Of a stretch of DNA of 64,000 nt, positions 1 to 11,190 are shown piece after piece (positions within the stretch are counted from its first letter, which is position 1; the number at the start of each line of letters is the position of its first letter). The position numbers and the translations under genes were made by a program. This DNA is from Siphonodentalium dalli (taxonomy: Eukaryota > Mollusca > Scaphopoda > Gadilida > Siphonodentaliidae): contig CP136067.1 of the NCBI GenBank assembly GCA_032622095.1, positions 51,001,899 to 51,065,898 of the forward strand. The letters run 5' to 3'. The notes beneath the pieces were generated by a model. The model ran no database searches, had not been told where the DNA came from, and worked only from the letters and a program-made list of their open reading frames with translations.

Positions 1-742
1 CACGGCGGTGCACGATCAACCATGCAACAGAACAGTAATGAGGTTTAATACTAATTAAATTTGTCATAATGCTGAATGGTAGATATTGGGTAGTGGTGTA
101 TTGTCACGTAACAATGGTGGGATTAACGAGGTCTATTTGAAGGCATGGACATAATTAAATAGAATGTTAGATTTTTAATAAAACAAAAATTGTTCATTAA
201 TTGTGAGACCAGAAAATGATTTATTTGGCCAAAAACAACTAAGAATTGGAAAAAAAATTGGCCAAAATATTTTCGTCCCTAGTAATAGGGCGGTTGTATC
301 GGGCGTGGCACTAGTGTTGCTGTATTAAGTGTGGTACAAGTACTAGGGTGGTTGCATCACGTGAGACATCGACCTGCTGACACGGCTTAGCTCGACATCC
401 AATTTGGTCCTACATCTCGTCAAGACGGGTGGTTGAGTTCACCGGTCAATCAATCGGCTAGTTACACCTCTTCAGTCAGATTAAATGTCTGTTAGACATA
501 GCTTGTATTCTTCTTCTGGTGTTTGCAGTTTTATTTTAAACTTGCATAAACACCTTTTACTCCTCATAAGACATTGAGCAGCAGCACGGCTGTGTTGAGA
601 ACCTGTGGTATAACCGATTCGTCAGAGTCTTGAGATATTTGCTGACCATAGAATCATCATAGAATGTGTAACAATTAATGGTATAAGAGAGTACTATCAA
701 ACAGCTATAGCATGATGTTCTGAATACACGAAACTCTCATGA
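1..742. other. Unassigned AT-rich stretch
   Basis: I see no convincing coding frame, tandem repeat or terminal inverted repeat here. If the LINE relic that starts at 743 on the minus strand were complete, its reverse transcriptase would lie in this stretch, but I recognise no RT motif. Confidence 0.4.
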
Positions 743-952
743 CTACATGTGTACCACCACCGTTGCGATGAAATCAAGTGTTGCCCTTGACACTTTAGGC
801 GCTCCACATTTGTATAGCTTCTTTTGGCATGCTTTACCCAGGGCTGACCGGATAGACTGTCTTAAACTTTCGCTCGCTTCGTCTAGTTCTTGTATGCGAG
901 AAAGCGACGTTTCAGCATTCAGATTGATATAAATATCTTCCCTGAACGCCAA
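743..952 (-). pseudogene. LINE ORF2 relic: linker after the endonuclease
   Basis: This 69-residue frame contains SLSRIQELDEASESLRQSIR followed by ALGKACQKK. That acidic/helical 'LD.A...L...I..AL.KACP.K' pattern is typical of the stretch just after the APE-type endonuclease in Jockey/I/CR1-like LINE ORF2 proteins. It lies directly downstream (minus strand) of the endonuclease-like frame at 966-1547. A stop and a frame change separate the two. The expected RT domain is missing beyond it, so the element is broken on its 3' side. Confidence 0.5.
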
Positions 953-965
953 CCAATCGATTTCT

Positions 966-1547
966 CTAAGTTGAGATTAAGCCGACTTGTATATTTATTT
1001 TTATAGCTATGATATAATCCAGAACTAGCTCGCTCTGAAAGTGAGTTTCCTTACATTCGTCATTGAGGACATGGGCTTCCACCCTTTCGATTACATCAAA
1101 CAGATGGTCGCCGTGGGTATCGGTTTCCTTGCCACCGTAGAACATGGTTTTCATCATATGAGCAAAGAGGTCGCCGTTGACAAGGAACGGTGGTGGGCAG
1201 TAGTACGACACAACAACAAAATCCTTGTTTGTGATGGACATGTGTTTGAGTTTTTGACATCGTTTCGCACGAGGATTACTACACCGCCCCGTGGCTGGTA
1301 CGATTGAGCCTATGATCTTGTTCCTGTGGAATCGATTTCCTTGACCACACAATTGGATTTCGTTCAAAGGAACGAACCCAGGGTTGGGTTTGTACATACA
1401 TTCATGCAGGAGCGCACATATTCCCGTTAATAACATAGCAGACCTGACATAACCGTTTACAATATTCGATATGGTGTTCGATTGTGAGTTGTGACCTTGG
1501 TTTTGTAAAATTTGCTCGCTATCGGCCCCATGCAAGTAGATGTCCAA
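966..1547 (-). pseudogene. LINE ORF2 relic: APE-type endonuclease domain
   Basis: The family enzyme nicks target DNA to prime reverse transcription. In this 193-residue frame the C-terminal half reads like the end of such a domain. It has a strand/turn segment DFVVVSYYCPPP near residue 110, then NGDLFAHM in the place of the usual GDxNAH motif. HGDHLFDVIE, VLNDE and THFQSELVLDYIIA follow, matching the usual 'L.....VLND..THF.S..LD..I' ending. The N-terminal half is poorly recognisable, perhaps through frameshifts. GDLFAH lacks the expected Asn of GDxN, so activity is unlikely. It lies between the zinc-knuckle ORF1 relic (higher coordinates) and the linker relic at 743-952, in the normal LINE order. 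Confidence 0.6.
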
Positions 1548-1589
1548 TGTTGTGATATTTGCATCGGATGCACCAAGAGTGAATGAGAG

Positions 1590-2399
1590 GCTAGCTCATA
1601 GTTCACATGCGCAGATTCTTGGCTTCCTTCGGATTGATTCAACTTTGTAGCGAGGGACTCCTTGTCCGAGCGTTTGTGCCCTCCGCCACAGTTGGCACAT
1701 TTCGACGGTGCCACCAGTGCATTTGTGTGTGTTCGCCTCCACAATTACGGAATTTGGTTTTGGATTGGCACCCATGGCTCGGGTGTTCATAAGACTGGCT
1801 GTTAAAACATTGCATGGGTGCGGTCTGCAGCACATATTTGCAAGACTTGGAGGGTGTACTGCCACTCCGTTGTCCTTTCTTTTTCTTGGGAAAGGATTTT
1901 CCCCAAGAACGAAGCCGCCGATATTTCGGTGCCCGACTCCGTGCCAGCCATTGGTTGTTACTTGGACGTCCAGGCCAGGGACAGCCTATCCTGCTGCTCC
2001 CTGCTGATTCTCCCAAGCAATCCCACCAACATCATTAGCATTATGGTTTGGTTCTGATCGAACAGGTGTTTGATTATATCCCAACAGTCCTCGTCAGTTT
2101 TCCCGGATTCGACGACCGACTAAATCCACATCCCCTCCCCGGATATTAGCCTTATCCTTACTGACGGATTTAGGGCGTGTTCCCGATATGTCCAGTAAAT
2201 TAGGCTGGTTACGTTTTCGATTACCCGTTTTTATTGGTAAGGCCTCTCCCGATCCTTCATAGTGTTTCATCCCTTTTTGTATACTACCCGTTTCGTCGGG
2301 AACGGACCCTCCGTGGATATTTCTGTTCGATATTTTGGGAGTGCTCGGGCAGCCTCGGTAGACTTCGCTTTTTGTGTTGGTGAGGCACGAGACGACCAA
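1590..2399 (-). pseudogene. LINE ORF1 (gag-like) relic with CCHC zinc knuckles
   Basis: Several overlapping minus-strand frames together read as a gag-like ORF1 broken by frameshifts. Around 1640-1850 the frames contain MQCFNSQSYEHPSHGCQSK, then FRNCGGEH with HKCTGG, then KCANCGGGHKRSDKE. This is the three-knuckle series (C-x2-C-x4-H-x4-C type) of Jockey/I/CR1-like LINE ORF1 proteins, which bind element RNA. One knuckle cysteine reads as Ser (CFNS). Upstream, 2094-2399 is Ser/Pro/Gly/Lys-rich with no domain I recognise, as in the N-terminal part of such ORF1 proteins. At least two frame changes are needed within the knuckles. Confidence 0.65.
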
Positions 2400-2479
2400 G
2401 CGCTGTCACTAGGTTGCACACCTTAACGCCCTGTGATCATCCGATAGTCGCATCGGGCTGCATGCTCGTCTTTGGTTTT

Positions 2480-2822
2480 GAAGATCAAATTATGTCTACA
2501 TGAACGTACTTAATACTGACATTGTATACCATGACAATTCTTACCAATATATTAATCAGCGGTTAACTTCCTGGGCAGACGTGACACGATATCTCTCTGC
2601 ATTGTTAGTATAACAGGAAAAATTAGTATTTCCATTCGCAAAGGATCCTTGGATAAAAGGGGACATCTTGAGAGATGTGAGTGATATTATATCATACAGT
2701 GAACGCTTCTGTGTGTATGACACATATGTTCGTATCTTGGACCAGTACACATATTGCCCATATTTTACGACACATTTCGCACATAAAATATTGTTGCCTC
2801 GGAAAAGAAACAATGGAGGGTT
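2480..2822. repeat. 330-bp direct repeat, copy 1
   Basis: This block matches 4387-4717 in the same orientation over almost its whole length, with scattered substitutions. An example of the shared core is CGCAAAGGATCCTTGGATAA. On the minus strand both copies keep a partly open frame (KYGQYVYWSKIRTYVS and SPFIQGSFANGN), whose function I do not recognise. Confidence 0.8.
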
Positions 2823-4386
2823 CGTGCATTAGTTTAGTACCTCCACTCGACTGTGTATTCGATATTACTATGTCTTTCGTGACACAGTAACTCCGAGGTG
2901 GCTAATTAGCTGAAGCCAGTTTGCGCACCCACACATTATACGCTGGGAAATTATCAGACGGGGGTGTTGACTGCTCGAGCCAATGAACGATTTACATATC
3001 ACGACCTATCACCTTCGGGATGTTCATGATATATTTATCGGTACGAGGCACGGGCTCAGTAGAATAAATCACTTCCGTCGACATAGATTATCAATAATCC
3101 ACTTAAGAGATATCTTAACGTATTCTTCTTTCTGTCATTAAGATATGGAACATAATTATTACAGCTCCCACACAGCCAAATAATTTACTTATTGTACACT
3201 CAAATTTCTCTGCCATGGTTGTTTGGCTTGTAAGTTTGGTAATTTTACGAAGATGGTGAAAATTACTTATTGTACTCTCCATGAATATTATAAAATCCTC
3301 AACAGAGTCTCATATATCATATAGTGAATCATTCGAAAGTTGAGATAAATTATTGATTATAATTATAAGCATATTCTTAATCCTTTCCCTTACTGAACTG
3401 ATTCTCCCACCCAGGTATAATAGTATATAATTTAATCATAAGCTGTCTGTCCACAGAATACTATAAAATCACTGGTTGTCACGCATTTATCCATTTAAGT
3501 TATATCTCGATAACCTAAATATCTTGATTATTTCTGCTATTGAAATGACAGCACTCATATAATAGCAGTATCATGCCAAATGATCACGCCTATATATCGC
3601 GTGGCTAAAATGTACATGCAAACTTTACTTTTCGATACTGATCACTGATAATTGGATGTTTGATTGACAGCGTTCATATCAATTTCAAATTTGGTGTGCG
3701 TCTTTTCGACGGCAATAATCTCATAGTTTTACGCTTCTTTTATACTTATACCTTCTGATTATGGTGGTTCTCTTGTGAAATTACGGATCAAATTATAAGA
3801 AATAACTCTTGCCTCGATTAAGGTTATGAGTTATAACCGAAAAGTTTGAAGATAAATCGCTGTCATTTACTGACAATTATGCTACCACGGCCGAGTAACT
3901 TTATAACCCTATGGTGACTCCAGTAGCGTTCGTTAACGTGCACAAACAGATCCATGTACACGGGTCAGCCATTAATGTCCGCGCCAGATCGGACAGCGTA
4001 CTGCACCATGACAACATATCTGGACAAATGTTGTAATGGGGGAAGTCGGCATTTTTGTATTCGGATCTTTATTCAGTGATCTGGAATGAGACTTTTCAGC
4101 CTGACGAACTTGGTATCTGACAGTGTTCTGATTTTTGTCAGAATACCCTGACCAGGTTGCGATCCGCGGTCCGCTAGCACGAGATACCAGTATGCTACCT
4201 CTCGGCTACCGACTTCCCAATGGGTTCGTCAATGACCATTCAGTATTGCAAGGGTTAGTGCACTATATAGTGATAAAACGAATGTTAAAAACGGCTGTGT
4301 GATAACATTAAAAATATTCAGACGCCCATTTAATGTTCAAGCTTCGCGACATACCTAGTCATCTATTGATTTTGTAACATTCTGAC
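2823..4386. other. Unassigned AT-rich spacer between direct repeats
   Basis: No open frame above about 60 codons, no obvious tandem array and no clear inverted repeat is visible in this 1.56-kb stretch. Confidence 0.4.
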
Positions 4387-4717
4387 GATCAAATTATGTC
4401 TACGTATTTCATACTGACATTGTATACCATGACAAGCCTTACCAATATATTAATCAGCGGTTAACTTCCTGACAGACGTGACACGATATCTCTCTGCATT
4501 GTTACTATAACAGGAAAAACTTGCATTCCCATTCGCAAAGGATCCTTGGATAAAAGGGGACATCTTAAGATATGTGAGTCATATTCTATCACATAGTGGA
4601 CGCTTCTGCATGCAGGACACATATGTTCGTATCTTGGACCAGTACACATATTGTCCATATTTTACGACACATTTCGCAAATAAAACATTGTGTCGGAAAA
4701 GAAACAATGGAGGGTTA
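4387..4717. repeat. 330-bp direct repeat, copy 2 (possible LINE C-terminus relic)
   Basis: This is the second copy of the block at 2480-2822. On the minus strand (4461-4658) one frame contains HMCPACRS, EYDSHILRCPLL. It resembles the C-x2-C...E..H....CP zinc-binding tail found at the C-terminus of many non-LTR retrotransposon ORF2 proteins. The same frame is interrupted in copy 1, and a different frame is better kept there, so the coding assignment is weak. Confidence 0.6.
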
Positions 4718-5854
4718 AGTAGATCTTCAATCCGGGATGAGTGACAAAGTGTTTTTAATGTGTGTATATTAAATCCTTCCACATCACAACTCATGAAAGT
4801 CCGCCTTGAGATATTTCCATATCTGCTGAACAAGGATTATTTGTTTCATTCGAGGCGTTTCACAAACTACAATTACAACGGTAACACAATGTTGGGCCCA
4901 ACTCGTTCATATGACATCAACCACGATAAATGCATACCACTGTTTCCTTAACCCTCTTTACTGAATAGATTCTTCGTTTCAGTCATAAAAGTATACAATG
5001 GTGTGGTAATATTCATCAGAGGGGTGCTATGGTAATATAAGCAGACGACGAAAGAGATAGGAACATATAATACATGTGCAGAAGGATTCTTATCCATTGG
5101 TGTGAAACTTATAGATAATAAGCTCAACAAACTTGTCCGTTTCTTAAAATTATTATCTGAACATTTTCTAACAGAACTACTCACTAATGAGTATCTAGTA
5201 TTCAAAGGGTAAAAACCTGATCTCGACACGCTCGCCTGCAATATATTTGGTAGTCGTATTTATTTTCGGAAAAAGGACTATCGAAAGCTGTTGAACGCGC
5301 GTGGAACAAACCCATTTGGTTTTCGATTGTACAAAACACCCATGCAATTTGCAATGATTATGGTGGGTCCTATTTAATATGAATTAATATAGTGCAGACG
5401 GTTGGGAAAAATGATGTTAAGAAAATGTTCCGTTATTATCTCTAAGTTGTCATGTTCACGACTTTTATTACATATCTATCAACGAAATTCGCATGATCGC
5501 ACGAGTTTCCAGGCGCGTGTGTTAACTCTCAGAAACGCACTAGTGCAATCTGTCGACGGAATAATTTCATTCAGTGTTGTTAGACTGGTTCTCGCCGTTA
5601 CTTTTTCAATCACGACAATAAAGAAATAATAAGCGATTAATCGATGAGATGATTAATAAAAGTAGTTTCATTTCAAGAATATGTTTGTCGAGGCACAGAA
5701 TTTAATTTCAAACGCATCATTAAAGATGGGTCAAGGTCACTGGCGGATAGACGGGCTCCCTGTGTGATCGTTGCGTTAAAATGCCGTTAAAACTCAATTA
5801 AATTCCCATTTTATGTACCGGAGACGTACGATTGTGAGTCAACTTACTATAATA
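4718..5854. other. Unassigned stretch
   Basis: No recognisable gene, repeat array or terminal repeats. The short frames on either strand resemble nothing I know. Confidence 0.35.
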
Positions 5855-5861
5855 CGGAGAT

Positions 5862-6050
5862 ATGTAATAAAAATAGAACCTTATGAGTGTCTGCATTTTG
5901 ACGAAATTATCGCACTCGATTTGTTGGCGGAACGCGATACCTCTCGTGCGGGACGGCGTCCCGCACTCGAGGTATCGCTCCGCCAACAAATCTCGTGCGA
6001 TAATTTCGTCAAAATCCAGACACTCATGCGGTTCTATCTTTGTCTAATAT
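5862..6050. repeat. Palindromic MITE-like hairpin, ~190 bp
   Basis: The two halves are near-perfect reverse complements around GTGCGGGAC-GGC-GTCCCGCAC (5946-5966). The arms run outward through GACGAAATTATCGCACTCGA and ATGAGTGTCTG to AATAGAACC. This is a foldback MITE or a similar palindromic element with no coding content. Confidence 0.85.
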
Positions 6051-6520
6051 AAACGGAAATAAGCCATTATGTTTATAAAACATTCAAAAACATACATTTT
6101 GTAAAATCTTCAAATGACACTTTTGGTTGTTACAAACCGACCATATCCAACATTGCTATTCTTGTTGTTTTACACAATTTTTAAACTAATTAAATATATA
6201 TACTTTTGGGGGGAAACTAGGGGAAATATTATAAACTAGGCTCAGGTTGAGTGAGAGGATAACAGAACATTTACAAGATGTGCGACTTTGGCATGACAAA
6301 CCTGTCGGCTGACACGTTAATGACAAGATGACACGAGATAAAATATATGACTCGGTAGTAGCCGTGTTAAGTGCGGGTTATCAGCTTCGCTTAGTGAAAG
6401 AGGATCGATGGATCCAGGAAATGGAAACGATGTATTCACATAGACTCAACGCAACAGTTGGCCATACTTGAATAGCGCGGGAAACGGAGACGTACAACCG
6501 TACGCCACACAAGCACGTCC

Positions 6521-6925
6521 TTAACCCTTTCATGACGGGAGCTTCCTGAATTTTTGCGCAAACCCTGTGCCAATGCATTCTCTTATATATGCGAGTCTAT
6601 CATAGGTCGCCTCGCATACATAAGAGAATCCATTGGCCTAACATGTTTTATATTTTATATAGAAATGACAAAATGATAAAAAATTGTTAATGAATGTAAG
6701 AAATAATGATAAAAAAATGATAAAGAATGTAAAAAAAATATTATAACAAATGATAAAAATTGTTAAAGAATGTAAGAACAATTCATAAAAAATTATAAAT
6801 TGTTAGGCCAATGCATTCTCTTATATATGCGAGTAGACCTGTGGTCGACTCGCATATATGAGAGAATGCACTGGCACGTGGTCTTTAATGTTGCGCCAGC
6901 GCAGCTCCCGCCATGAAAGGGTTAA
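6521..6925. mobile_element. TTAA-flanked MITE, family A (piggyBac-type termini)
   Basis: The element is bounded by TTAA on both sides. It starts TTAACCCTTTCATGACGGG and ends CCCGCCATGAAAGGGTTAA. Inside are two copies of a smaller palindrome (6570-6640 and about 6805-6875) built from CCAATGCATTCTCTTATATA and its complement. TTAA duplication with a CCC-starting TIR is characteristic of piggyBac transposons. The element is non-coding, so it would depend on a transposase in trans. Related copies lie at 36886-37122 and, decayed, at 37457-37972. Confidence 0.8.
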
Positions 6926-7431
6926 TGTACGTTATGAACATCCGGTGAAGTGAACTGACAAAATTATTGTTTCTGTGTAAATTCATATGCAAGATGTAAA
7001 TATCCGAATATATACTTGCTGAAGAAGTCTAGCGGCCGAAAGCTTCTGTAAAAGATCGTTGTTTTCATCAAACCTGACGTCACTAGATTACAGATGGAAT
7101 GGACAATTTGCATCAAAATTATTAAAATATACATGTTTACCAATGTTCATGCATACACTAGCTTTTTATCAAATAGCTCATATTAGCCAAACTCCACAAC
7201 ATGACAAATTTAGAATAATTAACGGTACATTTTCTTAACAGCATCAGTTTGCTCTAATAGCACTATGGCAATTCAGCAGGACAAACCAATATCATAGTAA
7301 GTTAGCAGAACCACTTAACCAGGGATGGAATAGCGGCGGTGTCGGCATGTCGTCCTGTTGTGACGTCCGGTAAATGATGCGACGCAGTAGACACAACGGT
7401 TTTTGTAACCGTTAATTGTTGGTGTCAGACC
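6926..7431. other. Unassigned stretch
   Basis: Nothing recognisable beyond low-complexity AT-rich sequence. Confidence 0.35.
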
Positions 7432-7690
7432 GATTCTCCGAATACCTATTACTACGAAGGCACATAACTCTGAAGACCCGATTCTCCGACGGCCCACAAC
7501 TCCGAAGACCCGATTCTCCGACGGCCCATAACTCCGAAAGCCCATAACTCCGAATGGCCGATTCTCCGAAGACCTATAACTACGAAGACCTATAACTTCG
7601 AAGGGCCAATTCTCCGAAGACCTATAACTCCGAAGGCCCGATTCTCCGACGGCCCATAACTCCGAACGTCCGATTCTCCGAAGATTTTGT
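7432..7690. repeat. Array of 16-bp repeats, left inverted arm
   Basis: Tandem 16-bp units alternate two types, reading on this strand CCATAACTCCGAAGNC and CCGATTCTCCGAAGNC. The array continues inward into ATTTTGTTTTATC and AAATAGTGTACAGTCCAGTG, which is mirrored at 8768-8815. The partner array at 8817-9042 carries the same units in reverse complement. Confidence 0.85.
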
Positions 7691-7729
7691 TTTATCGGGG
7701 TATTATCGTTTACTAAATAGTGTACAGTC

Positions 7730-7921
7730 CAGTGGCGAAGCCAAGGGGTCCCAAAATTCCTACTGCCCCCATTAAACCTCTAATTGCTATTTCAGACAAT
7801 ATGGGCCCCTACCAAAACATGTCCAATGTCATGTAAACGCCCGAAAATCGTTCATGGGGCATCAAAATATTCAAACTTTTCCTACTGCCCCCACCTAAAT
7901 GGGAATCCTGGCCCGCCACTG
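7730..7921. mobile_element. Small TIR element with CAGTGGCG ends
   Basis: The 192-bp segment begins CAGTGGCGAAGCC and ends GGCCCGCCACTG, so the ends are inverted repeats. The flanks are also partly complementary (GTGTACAGTC and GACTATACAC). CAGTGGCG-type ends are common on hAT-like non-autonomous elements, but I find no convincing 8-bp target duplication. Confidence 0.55.
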
Positions 7922-8246
7922 ACTATACACCAGATACTATAACGTTACATTGGCCCATGAGATGCCAGAGTAAAATGTACAGGGGTGAACGGGGAAGAAC
8001 TTGTCCGTTTTCATATATAAAATGAAATTGATTGCATCAAATCACCCCAATGCAGTCGGATGTGCACAGTTTAATCATATTAATTGTATTAAGACGTACA
8101 TTGTGGCAAAATAATTGTATTCTTACATAAATTTAAGCATTCTGTGGATAATTAAGGCTTGTCGCACACTACTGATGGTGTAGATATCACCTTATTATAA
8201 TACATAGTTAACGTTTCCAATATATGAGGGCCCCTTCCCCCCTTTT

Positions 8247-8420
8247 CGTACGCCGGATTCCACCCATTTTGGACCCGTACGCCGGATTCCAGACGTCAAT
8301 TTGAAGCTGGACGCCGGATTCCAGGGTTAATTTGAAACTGGACGCCGGATTCCAGTGTCAATTTGAAGCTGGACGCCGGATTCCATGGTCAATTTGAAGC
8401 TGGATTCCGGATTCCAGGGG
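8247..8420. repeat. 31-bp minisatellite, ~6 units
   Basis: The CGCCGGATTCCA core recurs at 8251, 8280, 8312, 8343, 8374 and (as TTCCGG) 8405, spaced 29-32 bp. It is separated by TCAATTTGAAGCTGGA. The array is non-coding and lies in the spacer between the inverted 16-bp arrays. Confidence 0.85.
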
Positions 8421-8493
8421 GGATATATTATCTACATGTACATGTTCCTCTGACATTCTTGCAGCGTTTCGTTATAATATACCCGGTGCACAC

Positions 8494-8783
8494 CAGTGGC
8501 GGAGCCAGGGTTCCCATTTAGGGGTGCACATTAATTAGCATATATGTGGGGGATATGTGGGGGATATATCATGCATATGATATGCCGAAAGCATATCACG
8601 AAGGCCTGATTTGGGGAGCGCATGCATGGGAGGGGTCGCCCCCAATCGTTGGTCCGGGGGCTCCCCTGGACAGGAACACTGTGAATATTTGAATGCCTAG
8701 GAGGGATTTCCGGACGTTTACATGACATTTGACATGTTTTTTTGGGGGCGGTCTTCCATAGGGCCCCATTGACTCCGCCACTG
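8494..8783. mobile_element. Small TIR element with CAGTGGCGGAG ends
   Basis: It starts CAGTGGCGGAGCCAGGG and ends TGACTCCGCCACTG (290 bp). It shares its end motif and a TTCCCATTTAGG stretch, in opposite orientation, with the element at 7730-7921. No coding content. Confidence 0.55.
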
Positions 8784-8816
8784 GACTGTACACTATTTAA
8801 TAAGCGATAAAACATG

Positions 8817-9042
8817 ATCTTCGGAGAATCGTCCCTTCGGAGTTATAGACCTTCGGAGTTATGGGCGTTCGGAGTTATAGGCCTTCGGAGTTATGGGCTT
8901 TCGGAGTTATGGGTCTTCGGAGTTATGGGATTTCGGAGAATCGGGACTTCGGAGTTATGGGCTTTCGGGAAATCGGGGCGTCGGAGAATCGGACCTTCGG
9001 AGAATCGGACCTTCGGAGTTATGGGTCTTCGGAGAATCGCTA
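8817..9042. repeat. Array of 16-bp repeats, right inverted arm
   Basis: TTCGGAG recurs every 16 bp (for example 8884, 8900, 8916, 8932), followed by either TTATGGG or AATCGGG. This is the reverse complement of the array at 7432-7690. Together they form arms of about 300 bp around a 1.1-kb loop. Confidence 0.85.
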
Positions 9043-9794
9043 CGTAACCTAATTGTTTTTGCGAAACCTCTATATTATTGCGTTTACTCATCAACAGACG
9101 GCGCCGAGTGTGATCGTTAGTACATGTCTGTATCTCAAACACATGACACTCGAGCTCGGCAGTGCAGATTGGGGAGCTTAATTACAAGCTTGTGTTCTTC
9201 ATTGGTATTCAATATTTGATCAAGATATTGACGGTGGCTATGACAGCGGATCGGAATGTTATAGATACCAGATATCTGGAAACCCGTGCGTCTCATTGTC
9301 TCATAGTGATTTCTCCATACAAAATGCCAAGATTGTGTGGCATCTAAATAAACATCTCTTTGATAATGTTGAGGGAGAACATTTCTCGACTTTATCGTGA
9401 CACAGCGTCCAATAGCCTATAGGTTTTATTGTGATTGCTCTTAAAAATAATCAATTACAGGGAAATATATGGCTGTGGATATTTAACGTCGCAATTTGAT
9501 CAAAGCGGCGATATTATTCACCAACTGAATATTTTATGTGTAGTCATACTTGGTACTAAAACTAATTGTTGTGCTAATTGATAAAATTGCACTTTTCCTG
9601 GAATTTCTTGAAGTATGTTAGCAGCATTTTACTGGCAATATTAAATCACACGCTGTGCGCTGGAGAACTGATAATAAAACCGACTATCAATAACGAACAA
9701 CCACCCGACACTTCGGTGCCATCACGATATCCGGAATGGAAGTCACTTTGTACTCATTGGCTCCGTGTACTTAGGCTAATTTTTACGATTTCAG
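9043..9794. other. Unassigned stretch upstream of a candidate exon
   Basis: A plus-strand frame opens at 9578 with a hydrophobic start (FLKYVSSILLAILNHTLCAG) that looks like a signal peptide. No other support for it was seen. The rest is unassigned. Confidence 0.3.
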
Positions 9795-9868
9795 ACCTGG
9801 CGGCCTGCCTCTGCCTTTGTGGTCAAGGATGTGGCGACAACGGGGTCATCGCAACAATTTTCAACTTT
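9795..9868 (+). other. Candidate internal exon (74 nt) with good splice sites
   Basis: A GC-richer block stands out from its AT-rich surroundings. It is preceded by CTAAT then TTTTTACGATTTCAG (acceptor ending at 9794) and followed directly by GTAAGTG (donor at 9869). All three frames are open, so the phase is unknown. One reading gives PASAFVVKDVATTGSSQQFS. A second frame continues a longer open frame from 9578 with a signal-peptide-like start, in which case 9578-9868 could be a first coding exon. I recognise no protein family. Confidence 0.3.
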
Positions 9869-11190
9869 GTAAGTGTTCATGTTTGGCACTCCAGTTGCAG
9901 ATTTCAAAGTGAAAATAGATTATTTTGGTAGTTTCATTTTCCGGCCAGTATTTTGTGTGTAATAATAATCTGATATTGGTTTTTTGGTCAAAAGTCATTC
10001 AAATAATTCTGGTAAAATTGTTGATGTGTTTTGAACCTATATAGCCATTGCACTTGTACAACCATCAGTTAGGAAATTTACTACCGTTGCGAGTTATGGC
10101 CATAGCTTGTAATTTCCAATAGTTGGAAAGCACGAGGTACCAAATAATGAACGTCTATACAACTAGTTTATATATATTAACAAATATATCATTAATAATA
10201 ATCCAGTATATAACGAGATTTTGCTGTGTGAACAAAATTGTTTTAATGCGTCCACATCACCGATCAACGCCGCTATGATGTTAACCATATTTAAGGATAT
10301 TTCCAACCCAAAATGCACTTTCAAGTTGATAGTTTTACTGACTCTGAGATGTAATTACAATCAATATACCACCAGTTTCCTTATATAAGCTAATTACACA
10401 ATGTAAAAGCGTCACACCTAATGACAAACTGTTCAATTCATCATTCGTTTTGCAATTGTAAGTTTGTGATTTTATGTGATGATTTTAATCTTAGGATACC
10501 GATATTATGGATTTAATGGATTGTATAAATGTATATCCACTTAGAAGTTTCAAGTTGTAACGAGTCGTTTTATAGGTCACGTGATGCTCGTTCAATATCA
10601 ACTGGTCTGCTGAGTCTTTGTTTTACTTCGTTTCCGCATTTCGCGTATGTATAGTATCCGTAACTTCCGGTTATTCCGTATTTTGGAAACATACTAATAT
10701 ACATTAATCAGTTTTGTTTTGATCAACGTGTTGTGTACACAACTGGAACATGCAATTTATCGCTGTAAGTATGTCGATTTATCGCTGTAAGTATGTCGAT
10801 TTATCGCTCTAAGTATGTCGATTTATGACATGTGTAAGCTAGCAACGCTTGGTAACTATATGTTGTCCGCAGAAGAGGAAATTCGTCGTGAATCGTTACA
10901 CATCAACGTGGTTTTGCACAATGACTTTCTTTGGCAAACTTTTTCCAGGGTAATATAAACGTATCAAAGGGTGTGGGAGATTTATTATCCCTTTAAATCC
11001 CGTCTTCTATATCTGGCGACAACGCTATATTATTACCCGTTTAGCATGCTCTTTTCATATTATAGCGAAGAGTTGTTTCACCGCCAAATACGAAGATACA
11101 TTTAGTCACTTGGGACATCGCTAGTATGTACACATCTATACCAGTGGAAGCAGGCATTCAATGAATTAAGGAAGCATTTGACCGGGACAT
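9869..11190. other. Mostly unassigned stretch
   Basis: It holds a short TAATTTCCAATAGTTGGAAAG fragment near 10110 resembling the TTGGAAA repeat family at 13.3 and 62 kb, and a 22-bp tandem repeat (listed separately). Nothing else is recognised. Confidence 0.35.
10752..10828. repeat. 22-bp tandem repeat, ~3.4 units
   Basis: The unit ATTTATCGCTGTAAGTATGTCG repeats three times with one substitution, then a partial unit. Short local duplication with no coding frame. Confidence 0.85.
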
